This document shows, one piece after another, positions 1-6,435 of a stretch of 6,837 nucleotides of DNA. Below the pieces are notes generated by a model, which worked only from the letters and a program-made list of their open reading frames with translations, had not been told where the DNA came from and ran no database searches. The stretch spans positions 1 through 6,837 of the forward strand of contig CAYRFV010000293.1 of assembly GCA_964423545.1 (NCBI GenBank). The letters run 5' to 3'. The position numbers and the translations under genes were made by a program. Each line of letters starts with the position of its first letter. The stretch's first letter is position 1. The DNA is from JALOOE01 sp964423545. Lineage in GTDB: Bacteria; Chloroflexota; Anaerolineae; CG2-30-64-16.

Positions 1-53
1 CGCCAATGGCGCGAACGATTCGGGTTCGTCATCTTCTTCGAAGAGAAGCCAAG

Positions 54-368
54 ATGAGCCACGTAGCTGAGCTGCCTGCTAAGCCGAGCGAAGTCGCCAT
101 GTGGCACAAGCTGAGCGGCATGCCCGACAACGTCACGGATGACGGCATACTCATCGACAGTGACGATGGACGCCGAACGCGGGCCGAGAAGGAGTCGCTG
201 CGGGCTGAGATCGCCGTGTTGAGCGGATCGGCAGGCCCGGATCGCGTCAGAGGCATTGCTCGGCTGGCTGCAAGCTACCTGCTTGCGGGTGATGTCGAGA
301 CTGCCCGGCGATACGTCAACGACGCGCGCGATCTGCTCTCCGATCCCCCGGCCGCGACGCCGGAATGA
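54..368 (+). CDS. Hypothetical small protein with one C-terminal TPR-like helical hairpin (104 aa)
   Basis: I do not recognise a named family. The first half is polar and acidic (a DDGILIDSDDG stretch near residues 42-52) and probably flexible. Residues ~54-66 could form a charged helix. Residues ~71-98 (ARLAASYLLAGDVETAR, then YVNDARDLL) have the A-x-x-Y/L-G-D-x-x-x-A spacing of a single tetratricopeptide-like helix-turn-helix, which suggests a protein-contact role (inference). No signal peptide or membrane segment is visible. Codon use is GC-rich at third positions like the neighbours, which supports it being real. An in-frame ATG at position 6 would add 16 Arg-rich residues, and the frame stays open to the window edge, so the true start could lie further upstream. 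I prefer ATG 54 because a purine-rich AAGAGAAG lies 5 nt before it. It ends 101 bp before glcD; co-transcription is possible but not shown. Confidence 0.6.
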   Translation: MSHVAELPAKPSEVAMWHKLSGMPDNVTDDGILIDSDDGRRTRAEKESLRAEIAVLSGSAGPDRVRGIARLAASYLLAGDVETARRYVNDARDLLSDPPAATPE

Positions 369-459
369 CCGAACCCAAGATTGCTGCAACGCGTCCGTGG
401 GCGCGATCGTCGAGCTCGCAAAGCGGAATCAGCCCAGCGATCTTGCACTGCCGGAACAC

Positions 460-464
460 GGAGG
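460..464 (+). promoter_or_regulatory. Ribosome binding site that fixes the glcD start
   Basis: GGAGG lies 5 nt before ATG 470. It decides between this start and the upstream in-frame ATG at 365, which overlaps the preceding stop codon as ATGA. The 365 start would add 35 low-complexity residues with no counterpart in GlcD proteins, so 470 is preferred. Confidence 0.8.
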
Positions 465-469
465 TTTCG

Positions 470-1915
470 ATGTCCACTGCCTGGCTCGCAGAACTGGCCC
501 GCATCTATCCGCACGACCGCCTGCTCGTACAGGCTGCACAGCTTGCGCCCTATGAATCGGATGCGCTGACTGCGTATCGGGCGCGGCCTGCAGCGGTTGT
601 CATCCCTGAGATGCAGGACGAAGTGGTCGACGCCGTGCGCATCTGCCACAAGTTCGACATCCCGTTCGTGGCGCGCGGTAGCGGCACCAGCCTCTCCGGC
701 GCATCGCTGCCCATCAAAGATGGCCTGCTGATCACCCTTAACCGGCTGAACCGCATCATCCGACTGGATCCTGACGAACGCATTGCCGTGGTGGAGCCCG
801 GTGCGATCAATCTCAACGTAACGAAGGCGGCCACCCCGTATCGCATGTATTTCGCGCCGGACCCTTCCAGCCAGTCGGTGTGCACCATCGGCGGCAACCT
901 CGCGTTCAACTCCGGCGGCGCTCATTGCCTTAAGTACGGCATGACGAGCAACCATGTGCTCGGCCTCAAAGCGGTGCTGGCGGACGGCGAGGTTGTGACG
1001 CTCGGCGGTGACAGCCTGGAAAGCGCCGGCCCCGACCTGGTGGGCCTGTTCGTCGGCTCTGAAGGGTTGTTCGGCATCGCGCTGGAGATCACTCTGCGCC
1101 TTCTGCCCAAGCCCGAACGGTACCGCACAATCCTCGCAGCCTACGACAGCCTGGCGAGGGCGGGCGACGCGGTGGCCGCAGTCGTGGCTTCGGGACTGCT
1201 ACCGGGCGCACTCGAGATCATGGATCGGCTGGCGATCCAGGCCGCCGAGGCTGCGGTGCATGCCAACTACCCGGCCGATGCGGCCGCGCTGCTGATAGTC
1301 GAACTGGATGGCGAGTCGCAGCAGGTTGAGGAGGAATTCCGGCGGCTCAAACCGATCATTGAGGCGTCCGGCGCATATGAAATACGCGTGGCGCAAGACG
1401 AGGCCGATCGTCTGCGCATCTGGAAAGGACGCAAAAGTGCATTCTCCGCGGTCGGCCGCCTCAGTCCGGAATACCTCGTGAACGACGGCGTCGTACCGCG
1501 CAGCCGGCTGGGCGAGGCGTTGGCCGAGATCGAGCGGCTGAGCCTGGCGTATGAGATGCGCGTCGCCAATGTGTTTCACGCCGGTGACGGCAACCTGCAC
1601 CCCCTGATTCTCTACAATGGCCGGGAAGCCGGAGCCTACGAGAAGGCTGAACGCCTGGCCGGCGAGATCCTACGCCTGTGCATCGCCTACGGCGGCTCGA
1701 TCACCGGCGAACACGGCATCGGCATCGAAAAACGCAGCTATCTGCCGGAGATGTATGGCGAGGCCGATATCGAGACGATGCACCGTCTGCGCCGCGCCTG
1801 CGACCCGAAAGAGATTGCGAATCGCGGCAAGATGTTCCCCAGCGCGGAGGCCCCTGCGCTGCGCCAGGTGGGCATGCACCCGCTGGAGGCAGCCGGGGTG
1901 ATCTCCAGGGAGTGA
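470..1915 (+). CDS. glcD: Glycolate oxidase FAD subunit GlcD (FAD-linked 2-hydroxy-acid oxidase)
   Basis: This is the catalytic flavoprotein subunit of glycolate oxidase, which oxidises glycolate to glyoxylate and passes electrons through GlcE and GlcF to the quinone pool. At 481 aa from ATG 470 it matches the usual length (about 499 aa in E. coli). An N-terminal FAD-binding domain of the PCMH/VAO type spans ~35-215, with the pyrophosphate loop VARGSGTSLSGA (67-78), APDPSS (129-135), TIGGNLAFNSGG (139-150), HCLKYG (152-157) and FVGSEGLFG (194-202). The FAD-oxidase C-terminal domain follows (~217-457), with the conserved substrate/metal-site motifs FHAGDGNLHP (369-378; H370, H377) and GEHGIG (413-418). 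It is the first gene of glcDEF. The same fold serves D-lactate dehydrogenases, so the exact substrate is not certain, but the adjacent glcE and glcF strongly favour glycolate oxidase. No promoter is obvious in the 101-bp gap upstream. Confidence 0.95.
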   Translation: MSTAWLAELARIYPHDRLLVQAAQLAPYESDALTAYRARPAAVVIPEMQDEVVDAVRICHKFDIPFVARGSGTSLSGASLPIKDGLLITLNRLNRIIRLDPDERIAVVEPGAINLNVTKAATPYRMYFAPDPSSQSVCTIGGNLAFNSGGAHCLKYGMTSNHVLGLKAVLADGEVVTLGGDSLESAGPDLVGLFVGSEGLFGIALEITLRLLPKPERYRTILAAYDSLARAGDAVAAVVASGLLPGALEIMDRLAIQAAEAAVHANYPADAAALLIVELDGESQQVEEEFRRLKPIIEASGAYEIRVAQDEADRLRIWKGRKSAFSAVGRLSPEYLVNDGVVPRSRLGEALAEIERLSLAYEMRVANVFHAGDGNLHPLILYNGREAGAYEKAERLAGEILRLCIAYGGSITGEHGIGIEKRSYLPEMYGEADIETMHRLRRACDPKEIANRGKMFPSAEAPALRQVGMHPLEAAGVISRE

Positions 1916-1946
1916 GAGGGCCACGCGCGCGAACAACCAGCAGAAT

Positions 1947-3056
1947 ATGAAGATGAGACCTATGCCAGATGCCCTCCTTACCCCAACTTCTGTCGCTGAT
2001 GTCCAGGCTGTGGCGCGCGAGCATGAGCGCGTCCTGTCGCGCGGGAATGGCACCAAGACCGCGCTTTCGGCCGCACCAGCCGGCTCCATCTCACTCAACC
2101 TGACAAAGTTGTCGGGCATCATCGAGTACGCGCCGGGCGAGTTCACCTTTACCGCGCTGGCTGGTACGCGGGTGACCGAGATCTCCGCCGCGCTGGCCGA
2201 ACACGGCCAGTATTTGCCGTTCGATCCGCTCCTGGCCGAGGCCGGCGCGACCCTCGGCGGCACGGTGGCGGCGGCAGCGAACGGACCGGGCCGCTATCGC
2301 TATGGCGGCCTGCGCGACTTCATCCTGGGTGTGCGTTATGTTGACGGCGACGGACAACTCGTCTATGCCGGTGGGAAGGTCGTCAAGAACGCCGCGGGCT
2401 TCGACCTTCCAAAACTGATGGTCGGCAGCCTGGGCCAGTTCGGCGTGCTCATCGAGATGACGTTCAAAGTCTTCCCGAAGCCGGAAGCCTATGCCACCCT
2501 TCGCCTCGATTGTCCTTCCCTTGCGGACGGTGTGTCGACCGTCGTCCGGCTGACGGGTCAACCCCTCGATCTCGACGCGCTCGACCTGGCGACGGCGGCG
2601 GGCGCCGCGGCGGGCGCTGCGCTATGGGTGCGGCTGGCCGGCCTGGCCGATGCGTTGCCGGCGCGCATCGAGCGCGTGCGCGGCCTCCTCGGCGGCGGCG
2701 ATCCGGTGGTCGGGAATCTTGAGGCCGCGCTATGGCGCGACGTGCGGGAGCTGGCATGGGTCCCGACGGACTGGACACTCGTCAAAGCGCCCCTGACTCC
2801 GAAAAAGCTTGCGGGACTGGAGAAGGGTCTCGCCGGGCTGACCACGCAGCGGCGCTACAGCGTCGCCGGACAGGTCGCATGGATTGCCACGCCGGAGCCG
2901 GCCCGACTGGATGCGATCCTGTCGGCCAACGGGCTCAGCGGCCTGGCCCTGCTTGGCCCGCCGGGACAGACACGCTTCGGCGTGCGCGCCGGCGAGCCGT
3001 TCGAGCGTCGCGTCAAACAGGCGCTCGATCCCCAGGCCCGGTTCATCGTGCGATAG
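1947..3056 (+). CDS. glcE: Glycolate oxidase second FAD-domain subunit GlcE
   Basis: GlcE is the second flavin-domain subunit, required with GlcD and GlcF for activity. The 369-aa product compares with about 350 aa in E. coli. Its PCMH-type FAD-binding domain fills roughly 12-180: SRGNGTKT (31-38) as the pyrophosphate loop, LGGTVAAAANGPGR (103-116), GGLRDFILGVR (120-130), GGKVVKNAAGFDLPKLMVGS (142-161) and FGVLIEMTFKVFPKP (165-179). The rest is a shorter, less conserved C-terminal region. The last residues read ALDPQARFIVR, so the family's usual closing NPGR-type motif is missing. The start is uncertain: ATG 1947, 1953 and 1962 are all in frame and none has a strong Shine-Dalgarno; MPDALLTPTSV from 1962 would be a natural family start. 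It lies 31 bp after glcD and 18 bp before glcF, so it is surely in the same operon. Confidence 0.93.
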   Translation: MKMRPMPDALLTPTSVADVQAVAREHERVLSRGNGTKTALSAAPAGSISLNLTKLSGIIEYAPGEFTFTALAGTRVTEISAALAEHGQYLPFDPLLAEAGATLGGTVAAAANGPGRYRYGGLRDFILGVRYVDGDGQLVYAGGKVVKNAAGFDLPKLMVGSLGQFGVLIEMTFKVFPKPEAYATLRLDCPSLADGVSTVVRLTGQPLDLDALDLATAAGAAAGAALWVRLAGLADALPARIERVRGLLGGGDPVVGNLEAALWRDVRELAWVPTDWTLVKAPLTPKKLAGLEKGLAGLTTQRRYSVAGQVAWIATPEPARLDAILSANGLSGLALLGPPGQTRFGVRAGEPFERRVKQALDPQARFIVR

Positions 3057-3074
3057 CGGAGATCAGAATTCGCC

Positions 3075-4334
3075 ATGCAACATGCCATCAACGTCGCCAC
3101 TCTCGGCCCACAAGGCCCCGCCATGGGCCGCGCCATCGAATCGTGCGTCCACTGCGGTTTCTGTCTCCCGGTGTGCCCAACCTACCAGGTGCTTGGGGAA
3201 GAGATGGATTCGCCGCGCGGCCGCATCGTGCTGATGAAGTCGGCACTGGAGGGCAGCCTCACGGTCGAGGAGACGCTGCCCTTCATCGACCGGTGCCTGG
3301 GGTGCCAGGGCTGCGTGACGGCATGTCCGTCGGGCGTGCAGTATGGCGACCTGATCACCGCCTACCGGGCGCACGCGGAGAGCACGCGGAAGCGTCCGCT
3401 GCTGGTGCGCGCACGGCGCACCTTGGTGCGCGAGACGATCCCTTATCCGGGCCGCTTCCGAGCCGCAGCGGTCGCCGGAAAGGTCGGCAAGGCGGCGGAG
3501 GCTTTGGTGCCGGCGGAGCTCAGGAGCATGCTGGCGTTGCTCCCCGAGCAGATGCCACCGGCGCGGCCATTGCCCGCGTTCCATCCCGCCAAAGGAGCGC
3601 CCCGCGCGCGCGTGGCGCTCCTGGCAGGCTGCGTCCAGCAAGCGCTGGCGCCCGAGTTCAATTGGGCGACCCTGCGGGTGCTGGCGCGCAACGGGGTCGA
3701 GGTTGTCATCCCAACGGGACAGGAGTGCTGCGGCGCGCTCGGCATGCACCAGGGGGAATCGGCAGAGGCGCGAAAGCACGCGCGCGCCAATCTGCACGTC
3801 TTCCCGTTGGATGTGGATGCCATCGTCACCAATGCGGCGGGCTGCGGTTCGGGGCTGCACGAGTATCCGCTGCTCTTCGCCGGCCAGGCGGAAGCCGCAC
3901 AGGCCGAGGCGTTGGCGCACAAGGCGATGGACGTAACGGTCTTTCTCGATAGGCTGGGCGTCGTCGATCTCCCCCCGCTGCCGCAGCCGCTGAAAGTGGC
4001 GTATCACGACGCGTGCCATCTGGCCCATGCCCAGAAGGTGACCGATCCGCCGCGCACGCTGCTGCGCCGCATCCCCAACGTGACTCTCCTGGAGATCCCC
4101 GACGGCGAGATCTGCTGCGGCTCAGCAGGGACGTACAACATCGAGCAGCCGGAGATCGCTCGCGAGCTCGGCCAGCGCAAGGCGGCGAGCATCCTCAAGA
4201 CCGGTGCGGATGCAGTGGCCGCCGGCAACATCGGCTGCCTGGTCCAGATCCGCACGCACTTGCGGCTTGCGGGCAGACCGCTGGCGATCCATCACACGAT
4301 TGAGTTGCTGGACGCAGCATACCGCAACGGGTAG
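3075..4334 (+). CDS. glcF: Glycolate oxidase iron-sulfur subunit GlcF
   Basis: This is the electron-transfer subunit that takes electrons from the GlcD/GlcE flavins and delivers them to the membrane quinone pool. The 419-aa length fits the family (about 407 in E. coli). Two 4Fe-4S ferredoxin-type clusters are coded near the N-terminus: C24-x2-C27-x2-C30-x3-C34-P, and C74-x2-C77-x2-C80-x3-C84-P. Two cysteine-rich CCG domains follow. The first has AGC (C186), ECCGALG (C218-C219) and AAGCGS (C257); the second has HDACHLAHAQ (C314), ICCGSAGTYN (C347-C348) and NIGC (C388). All key cysteines are present. No transmembrane segment is evident, so membrane association would be peripheral. A GGAG at 3058-3061 lies 13 nt before the ATG, rather far for a Shine-Dalgarno. 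The gene follows glcE by 18 bp and is the last of the operon; a nested inverted repeat starts 40 bp after the stop. Confidence 0.96.
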   Translation: MQHAINVATLGPQGPAMGRAIESCVHCGFCLPVCPTYQVLGEEMDSPRGRIVLMKSALEGSLTVEETLPFIDRCLGCQGCVTACPSGVQYGDLITAYRAHAESTRKRPLLVRARRTLVRETIPYPGRFRAAAVAGKVGKAAEALVPAELRSMLALLPEQMPPARPLPAFHPAKGAPRARVALLAGCVQQALAPEFNWATLRVLARNGVEVVIPTGQECCGALGMHQGESAEARKHARANLHVFPLDVDAIVTNAAGCGSGLHEYPLLFAGQAEAAQAEALAHKAMDVTVFLDRLGVVDLPPLPQPLKVAYHDACHLAHAQKVTDPPRTLLRRIPNVTLLEIPDGEICCGSAGTYNIEQPEIARELGQRKAASILKTGADAVAAGNIGCLVQIRTHLRLAGRPLAIHHTIELLDAAYRNG

Positions 4335-4374
4335 CGGCAAGCCGCCGGTAGCCCTTCAGCCCATCGCTGCCGAA

Positions 4375-4437
4375 ACGCAGACGAGGGTCCCGCCTCGCCC
4401 CAGGCGCGTCAGGCGCCTGCCGACCCTCTCGGTGCGT
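4375..4437 (+). terminator. Nested inverted repeat after glcF, possible operon terminator
   Basis: Three concentric stems can be read. The outer stem ACGCA/TGCGT pairs 4375-4379 with 4433-4437. The middle stem GAGGGTC/GACCCTC pairs 4383-4389 with 4422-4428. The inner stem CAGGCGC/GCGCCTG pairs 4401-4407 with 4413-4419 around a 5-nt loop. There is an asymmetric internal loop on the 5' side. No T-run follows, so it is not a classic intrinsic terminator. It may mark the glcDEF 3' end, stabilise the mRNA, or be a structured RNA. Confidence 0.4.
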
Positions 4438-4496
4438 CTCCCACGTTGGCTCGTTCCCATCCCCCGAACTGGACGCCCGACTACAGTCTGCGCGCC

Positions 4497-4525
4497 CTGT
4501 CCAGAGTAATCTGTACGCGTATATG
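4497..4525 (+). promoter_or_regulatory. Weak candidate promoter for the LGFP-hydrolase pair; rest of the 4335-4570 gap
   Basis: TATATG at 4520-4525 could be a -10 element, with CTGTCC (4497-4502) at 17 bp matching the -35 consensus at only three positions. Within the 236-bp gap between glcF and the LGFP gene, I see only this, the nested inverted repeat, and the GGAGG at 4562-4566 that serves the next gene. No convincing ORF or tRNA is present. Confidence 0.2.
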
Positions 4526-4570
4526 GTGCAAGTTCAGCGCATTGGCTGAGGCGACAACCGCGGAGGTAGA

Positions 4571-5086
4571 ATGAGCGCAATTGACGATAAGCACCTTGCA
4601 CTTGGCGGGCCGGGCGGCTGGCTGGGCAGGCCCATCGACACAGGGGCAGGCAATCAGGAGATGAACACGGCGGACAACCGCGGTCGCTGCCGCGACTACG
4701 AGCATGGCTCCATCTATTGGTCGCCTCAGACCGGCGCGCATGAAGTGCACGGCGATATTCGCACCAAGTGGGCGCGGCTCGGCGGCGTCCGCAGTTTCCT
4801 CCGTTTTCCCACCACCGACGAGCTGGGCACGCCCGATGGCCGCGGTCGGTTCAACCACTTCGAGGGCGGTTCGATCTATTGGACGCCAGACACGGGCGCA
4901 CACGAAGTCCACGGCATGATCCGCGAGAAATGGGCCAGCATCGGCTGGGAGCGCAGTCGATTGCGCTATTCGATCAGCGACGAGAAGCCTACCTCTGACG
5001 GTCGAGGCCGTATCAGCGAGTTCCAAGGGGGTGCCATCCTCTGGACACCCGAACGTGGCGCCGAAGTGCGCTTTCGCATTGATTGA
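4571..5086 (+). CDS. LGFP-repeat protein, three units (171 aa)
   Basis: The protein consists almost entirely of three LGFP repeats, a short unit best known from actinobacterial cell-envelope and secreted proteins, where it is thought to help anchoring or binding at the cell wall. The repeat core G-SIYW-(S/T)P-x-TGAHEVHG occurs at ~46-61 and ~100-115. A degenerate third copy, GAILWTPERGAEV, lies at ~154-166; the period is 54 residues. Each unit also carries a (K)WAxxG motif and an RGR-x-x-x-(Y/F)-(E/F) motif. The third copy has lost SIYW and HEVHG identity and ends the protein. No signal peptide, membrane segment or catalytic domain is visible, so the protein looks cytoplasmic as annotated. 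GGAGG at 4562-4566 lies 4 nt before ATG. The stop is 18 bp before the hydrolase lipoprotein gene, so the two are probably co-transcribed. The molecular role is unknown. Confidence 0.88.
   Translation: MSAIDDKHLALGGPGGWLGRPIDTGAGNQEMNTADNRGRCRDYEHGSIYWSPQTGAHEVHGDIRTKWARLGGVRSFLRFPTTDELGTPDGRGRFNHFEGGSIYWTPDTGAHEVHGMIREKWASIGWERSRLRYSISDEKPTSDGRGRISEFQGGAILWTPERGAEVRFRID
4589..5080 (+). repeat. Three tandem 162-bp coding repeats (LGFP units)
   Basis: Units are approximately 4589-4759, 4760-4921 and 4922-5080. The segment around TCTATTGG and the GCGCA/GAAGT-CACGGC region is clearly similar in units one and two at the DNA level; the third is more diverged. The pattern implies internal duplication followed by drift of the last copy. 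Confidence 0.7.
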
Positions 5087-5104
5087 CCCAAAGGAGAATC
5101 TGGA

Positions 5105-6277
5105 ATGCCCAGGAATGAGCCGTTGAAGAAGCTGAACTACCTGCAGCGCTACCTCGTGGAGGAGTATGCCGAGGACTACCAGGAAGGCGCCATGACCCGC
5201 CGGCAGGCGATCAAGTATATCGCGGCCGTGATGGGCAGTGTGGCGGCCGCCAGTACGTTCCTGGCCGCTTGTGCGCCGGTCCCAGCAGCGGCGCCGGCCG
5301 CCACGGCCGTTCCGCCCAGCCCTGTTCCGCCGACAAGCCCACCGCCTACGACGGCGCCGGTTCCACCCACGGCGGCGCCGACGGCCGTTCCCCCCACTGC
5401 GGCGCCCACTGCGGCTGCCACCAAGGCGGCGGCCGCCACTGCGGCGCCCACTGTGGCAGCAACGCCGACGCCCGCTCAGATTGCGGCCACGGCGACGCAG
5501 GCTGTGCTTACGACGACAGCCACGGCCCCAACGCCGACCCCCATCCCGGTGCCGGCCGGTGTGCGCGTGCCCGCCGACGATCCGGCGATCGAGGCGGCCA
5601 TGGTGAGCTTCCCGGGCGATGGGCTGACCCTCATGGGCTACCAGGCCAAGCCGAAAGGCAACGGTCCCTTCCCCGCGATCATCGTGGCGCACGAGAATCG
5701 TGGACTGACCGATCACATCATGGATGTCACCCGGCGTCTCGCGAAGGCCGGCTATGTGGCGTTGGCGGTCGATCAGCTCTCGAAGCAGGGCGGCACCGCT
5801 AAGGTCACCGACCCGGCGCAGATTCCGGCTGCGTTGAGCTCAGCGTCGCCTGATGAGCTGGCAGGCTATTACCTGAGCGGCATCAAGTATCTGCAGGGAT
5901 TGCCTATCGTCCAGCGCGATCGGCTGGGGATGGTGGGCTTCTGCTTCGGCGGCGGCATGACATGGCTCGCGGCGACCAAGTCGCCTGACCTGAAGGCAGC
6001 CGTACCGTTCTACGGGCCCAATCCACCGCTGGAGGCCGTGCCCAACATCAAGGCCGCCGTGCTGGCCATGTACGGCGAGACCGATCAGCGCATCAACGCG
6101 GGCATCCCGGCCATCGAAGACGCCATGAAGAAGAACAACAAGGTCTTCGAGAAGATGATCTATCCGGGCTCAGGCCACGCCTTCCACAACGACACCGGTC
6201 GCGCCTACAATCCGGAGGCGGCCCAGGATGCGTGGAAGCGCACGCTGGATTGGTTCGCCAAGTATGTGAAAGGTTGA
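5105..6277 (+). CDS. Dienelactone hydrolase family lipoprotein with a long Pro/Thr/Ala tether
   Basis: This is an alpha/beta-hydrolase of the dienelactone hydrolase (carboxymethylenebutenolidase) family, probably exported and lipid-anchored. Residues 1-29 are charged. A twin-arginine MTRRQAIKY (30-38) precedes a hydrophobic stretch (~38-53) ending in a lipobox L53-A-A-C56, suggesting Tat-type export and lipidation at C56. Residues ~57-152 are a low-complexity Pro/Thr/Ala/Val linker. The hydrolase domain fills ~155-390: HENRGL (195-200, with the glutamate equivalent to the family's E36), nucleophile C280 in GFCFGGG, D327 in GETDQRI, and H358 in GSGHAFHN. The catalytic triad is complete, with Cys rather than Ser. 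AAAGGAGA at 5090-5097 lies 7 nt before the ATG. The gene is 18 bp after the LGFP gene. The natural substrate is unknown; many members are annotated for dienelactone but act on other lactones or esters. Confidence 0.93.
   Translation: MPRNEPLKKLNYLQRYLVEEYAEDYQEGAMTRRQAIKYIAAVMGSVAAASTFLAACAPVPAAAPAATAVPPSPVPPTSPPPTTAPVPPTAAPTAVPPTAAPTAAATKAAAATAAPTVAATPTPAQIAATATQAVLTTTATAPTPTPIPVPAGVRVPADDPAIEAAMVSFPGDGLTLMGYQAKPKGNGPFPAIIVAHENRGLTDHIMDVTRRLAKAGYVALAVDQLSKQGGTAKVTDPAQIPAALSSASPDELAGYYLSGIKYLQGLPIVQRDRLGMVGFCFGGGMTWLAATKSPDLKAAVPFYGPNPPLEAVPNIKAAVLAMYGETDQRINAGIPAIEDAMKKNNKVFEKMIYPGSGHAFHNDTGRAYNPEAAQDAWKRTLDWFAKYVKG
5394..5453 (+). repeat. 18-bp direct repeat pair inside the lipoprotein linker
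   Basis: CCACTGCGGCGCCCACTG occurs at 5394-5411 and again at 5436-5453, exactly 42 bp (14 codons) apart and in the same reading frame. It belongs to a wider low-complexity Ala/Pro/Thr-coding stretch (~5280-5560). In-frame repeat slippage could change the tether length. Confidence 0.75.
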
Positions 6278-6292
6278 TCCCCGGCAGCGCAT

Positions 6293-6320
6293 TTGACTGG
6301 TCAACGCGTTCCGATATAAT
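6293..6320 (+). promoter_or_regulatory. Near-consensus housekeeping promoter of the metG leader
   Basis: TTGACT (6293-6298, five of six matches to TTGACA) is followed after 16 bp by a perfect TATAAT (6315-6320). Transcription should start near 6326-6328. It begins 15 bp after the hydrolase stop codon and is the strongest promoter-like signal in the window. It makes metG independent of the upstream genes. Confidence 0.85.
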
Positions 6321-6360
6321 GGGTGATATGAACGCAGACGGCTTCGAGCGAGGAACCACG

Positions 6361-6435
6361 ATGGGCATGACAATGCGCATGCGCAGGATGCTCCGCACCC
6401 TGCGCGCTCGCATCTGCTCGCCACCCGTCGGCTGA
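6361..6435 (+). CDS. Met-rich leader peptide upstream of metG (24 aa)
   Basis: This short frame runs from ATG 6361 to TGA 6433-6435. Its first ten residues are MGMTMRMRRM, with ATG codons at 6361, 6367, 6373, 6379 and 6388; the rest is Arg-rich and ends in CSPPVG. AGGA at 6351-6354 lies 6 nt before the start. It sits between a strong promoter and a terminator-like hairpin, directly upstream of the methionyl-tRNA synthetase gene. That is the position and composition expected of a regulatory leader peptide whose translation rate senses charged Met-tRNA, as the phenylalanine-rich pheM leader does for pheST in E. coli (known precedent). The product itself probably has no function. In-frame ATGs at 6328 and 6319 would lengthen it by 11 or 14 codons; 6319 lies inside the -10 box and cannot be used from this promoter. 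Confidence 0.65.
   Translation: MGMTMRMRRMLRTLRARICSPPVG

Noticed and set aside
35..44. 10-bp palindrome TCTTCGAAGA near the window start
   Set aside because: It is short and isolated with no T-run or partner site; chance occurrence is adequate.
365..469. N-terminal extension of glcD from ATG 365, overlapping the preceding stop as ATGA
   Set aside because: The 35 extra residues are low complexity with no GlcD counterpart, and a strong GGAGG precedes ATG 470.
275..955. 226-codon minus-strand frame across the 5' part of glcD
   Set aside because: It is antisense to a well-supported coding region and shows no family motif.
2732..3952. 406-codon + strand frame overlapping glcE and glcF
   Set aside because: It is out of frame with both clear genes, Arg/Gly/Ala rich and without motifs; a shadow frame.
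4356..4601. 81-codon minus-strand ORF in the glcF-LGFP gap
   Set aside because: Composition is Arg-rich, no motif is seen, and it runs over the start of the LGFP gene; unlikely to be real.
5280..5560. CRISPR-like or tandem repeat array in the GC-rich repetitive stretch
   Set aside because: Repeats are short, in frame and encode a Pro/Thr/Ala linker; there are no regular spacers.
4481..5716. 411-codon open frame on the minus strand
   Set aside because: The product is dominated by Arg/Gly runs antisense to the lipoprotein linker and LGFP gene; it is a GC-driven shadow with no recognisable domain.
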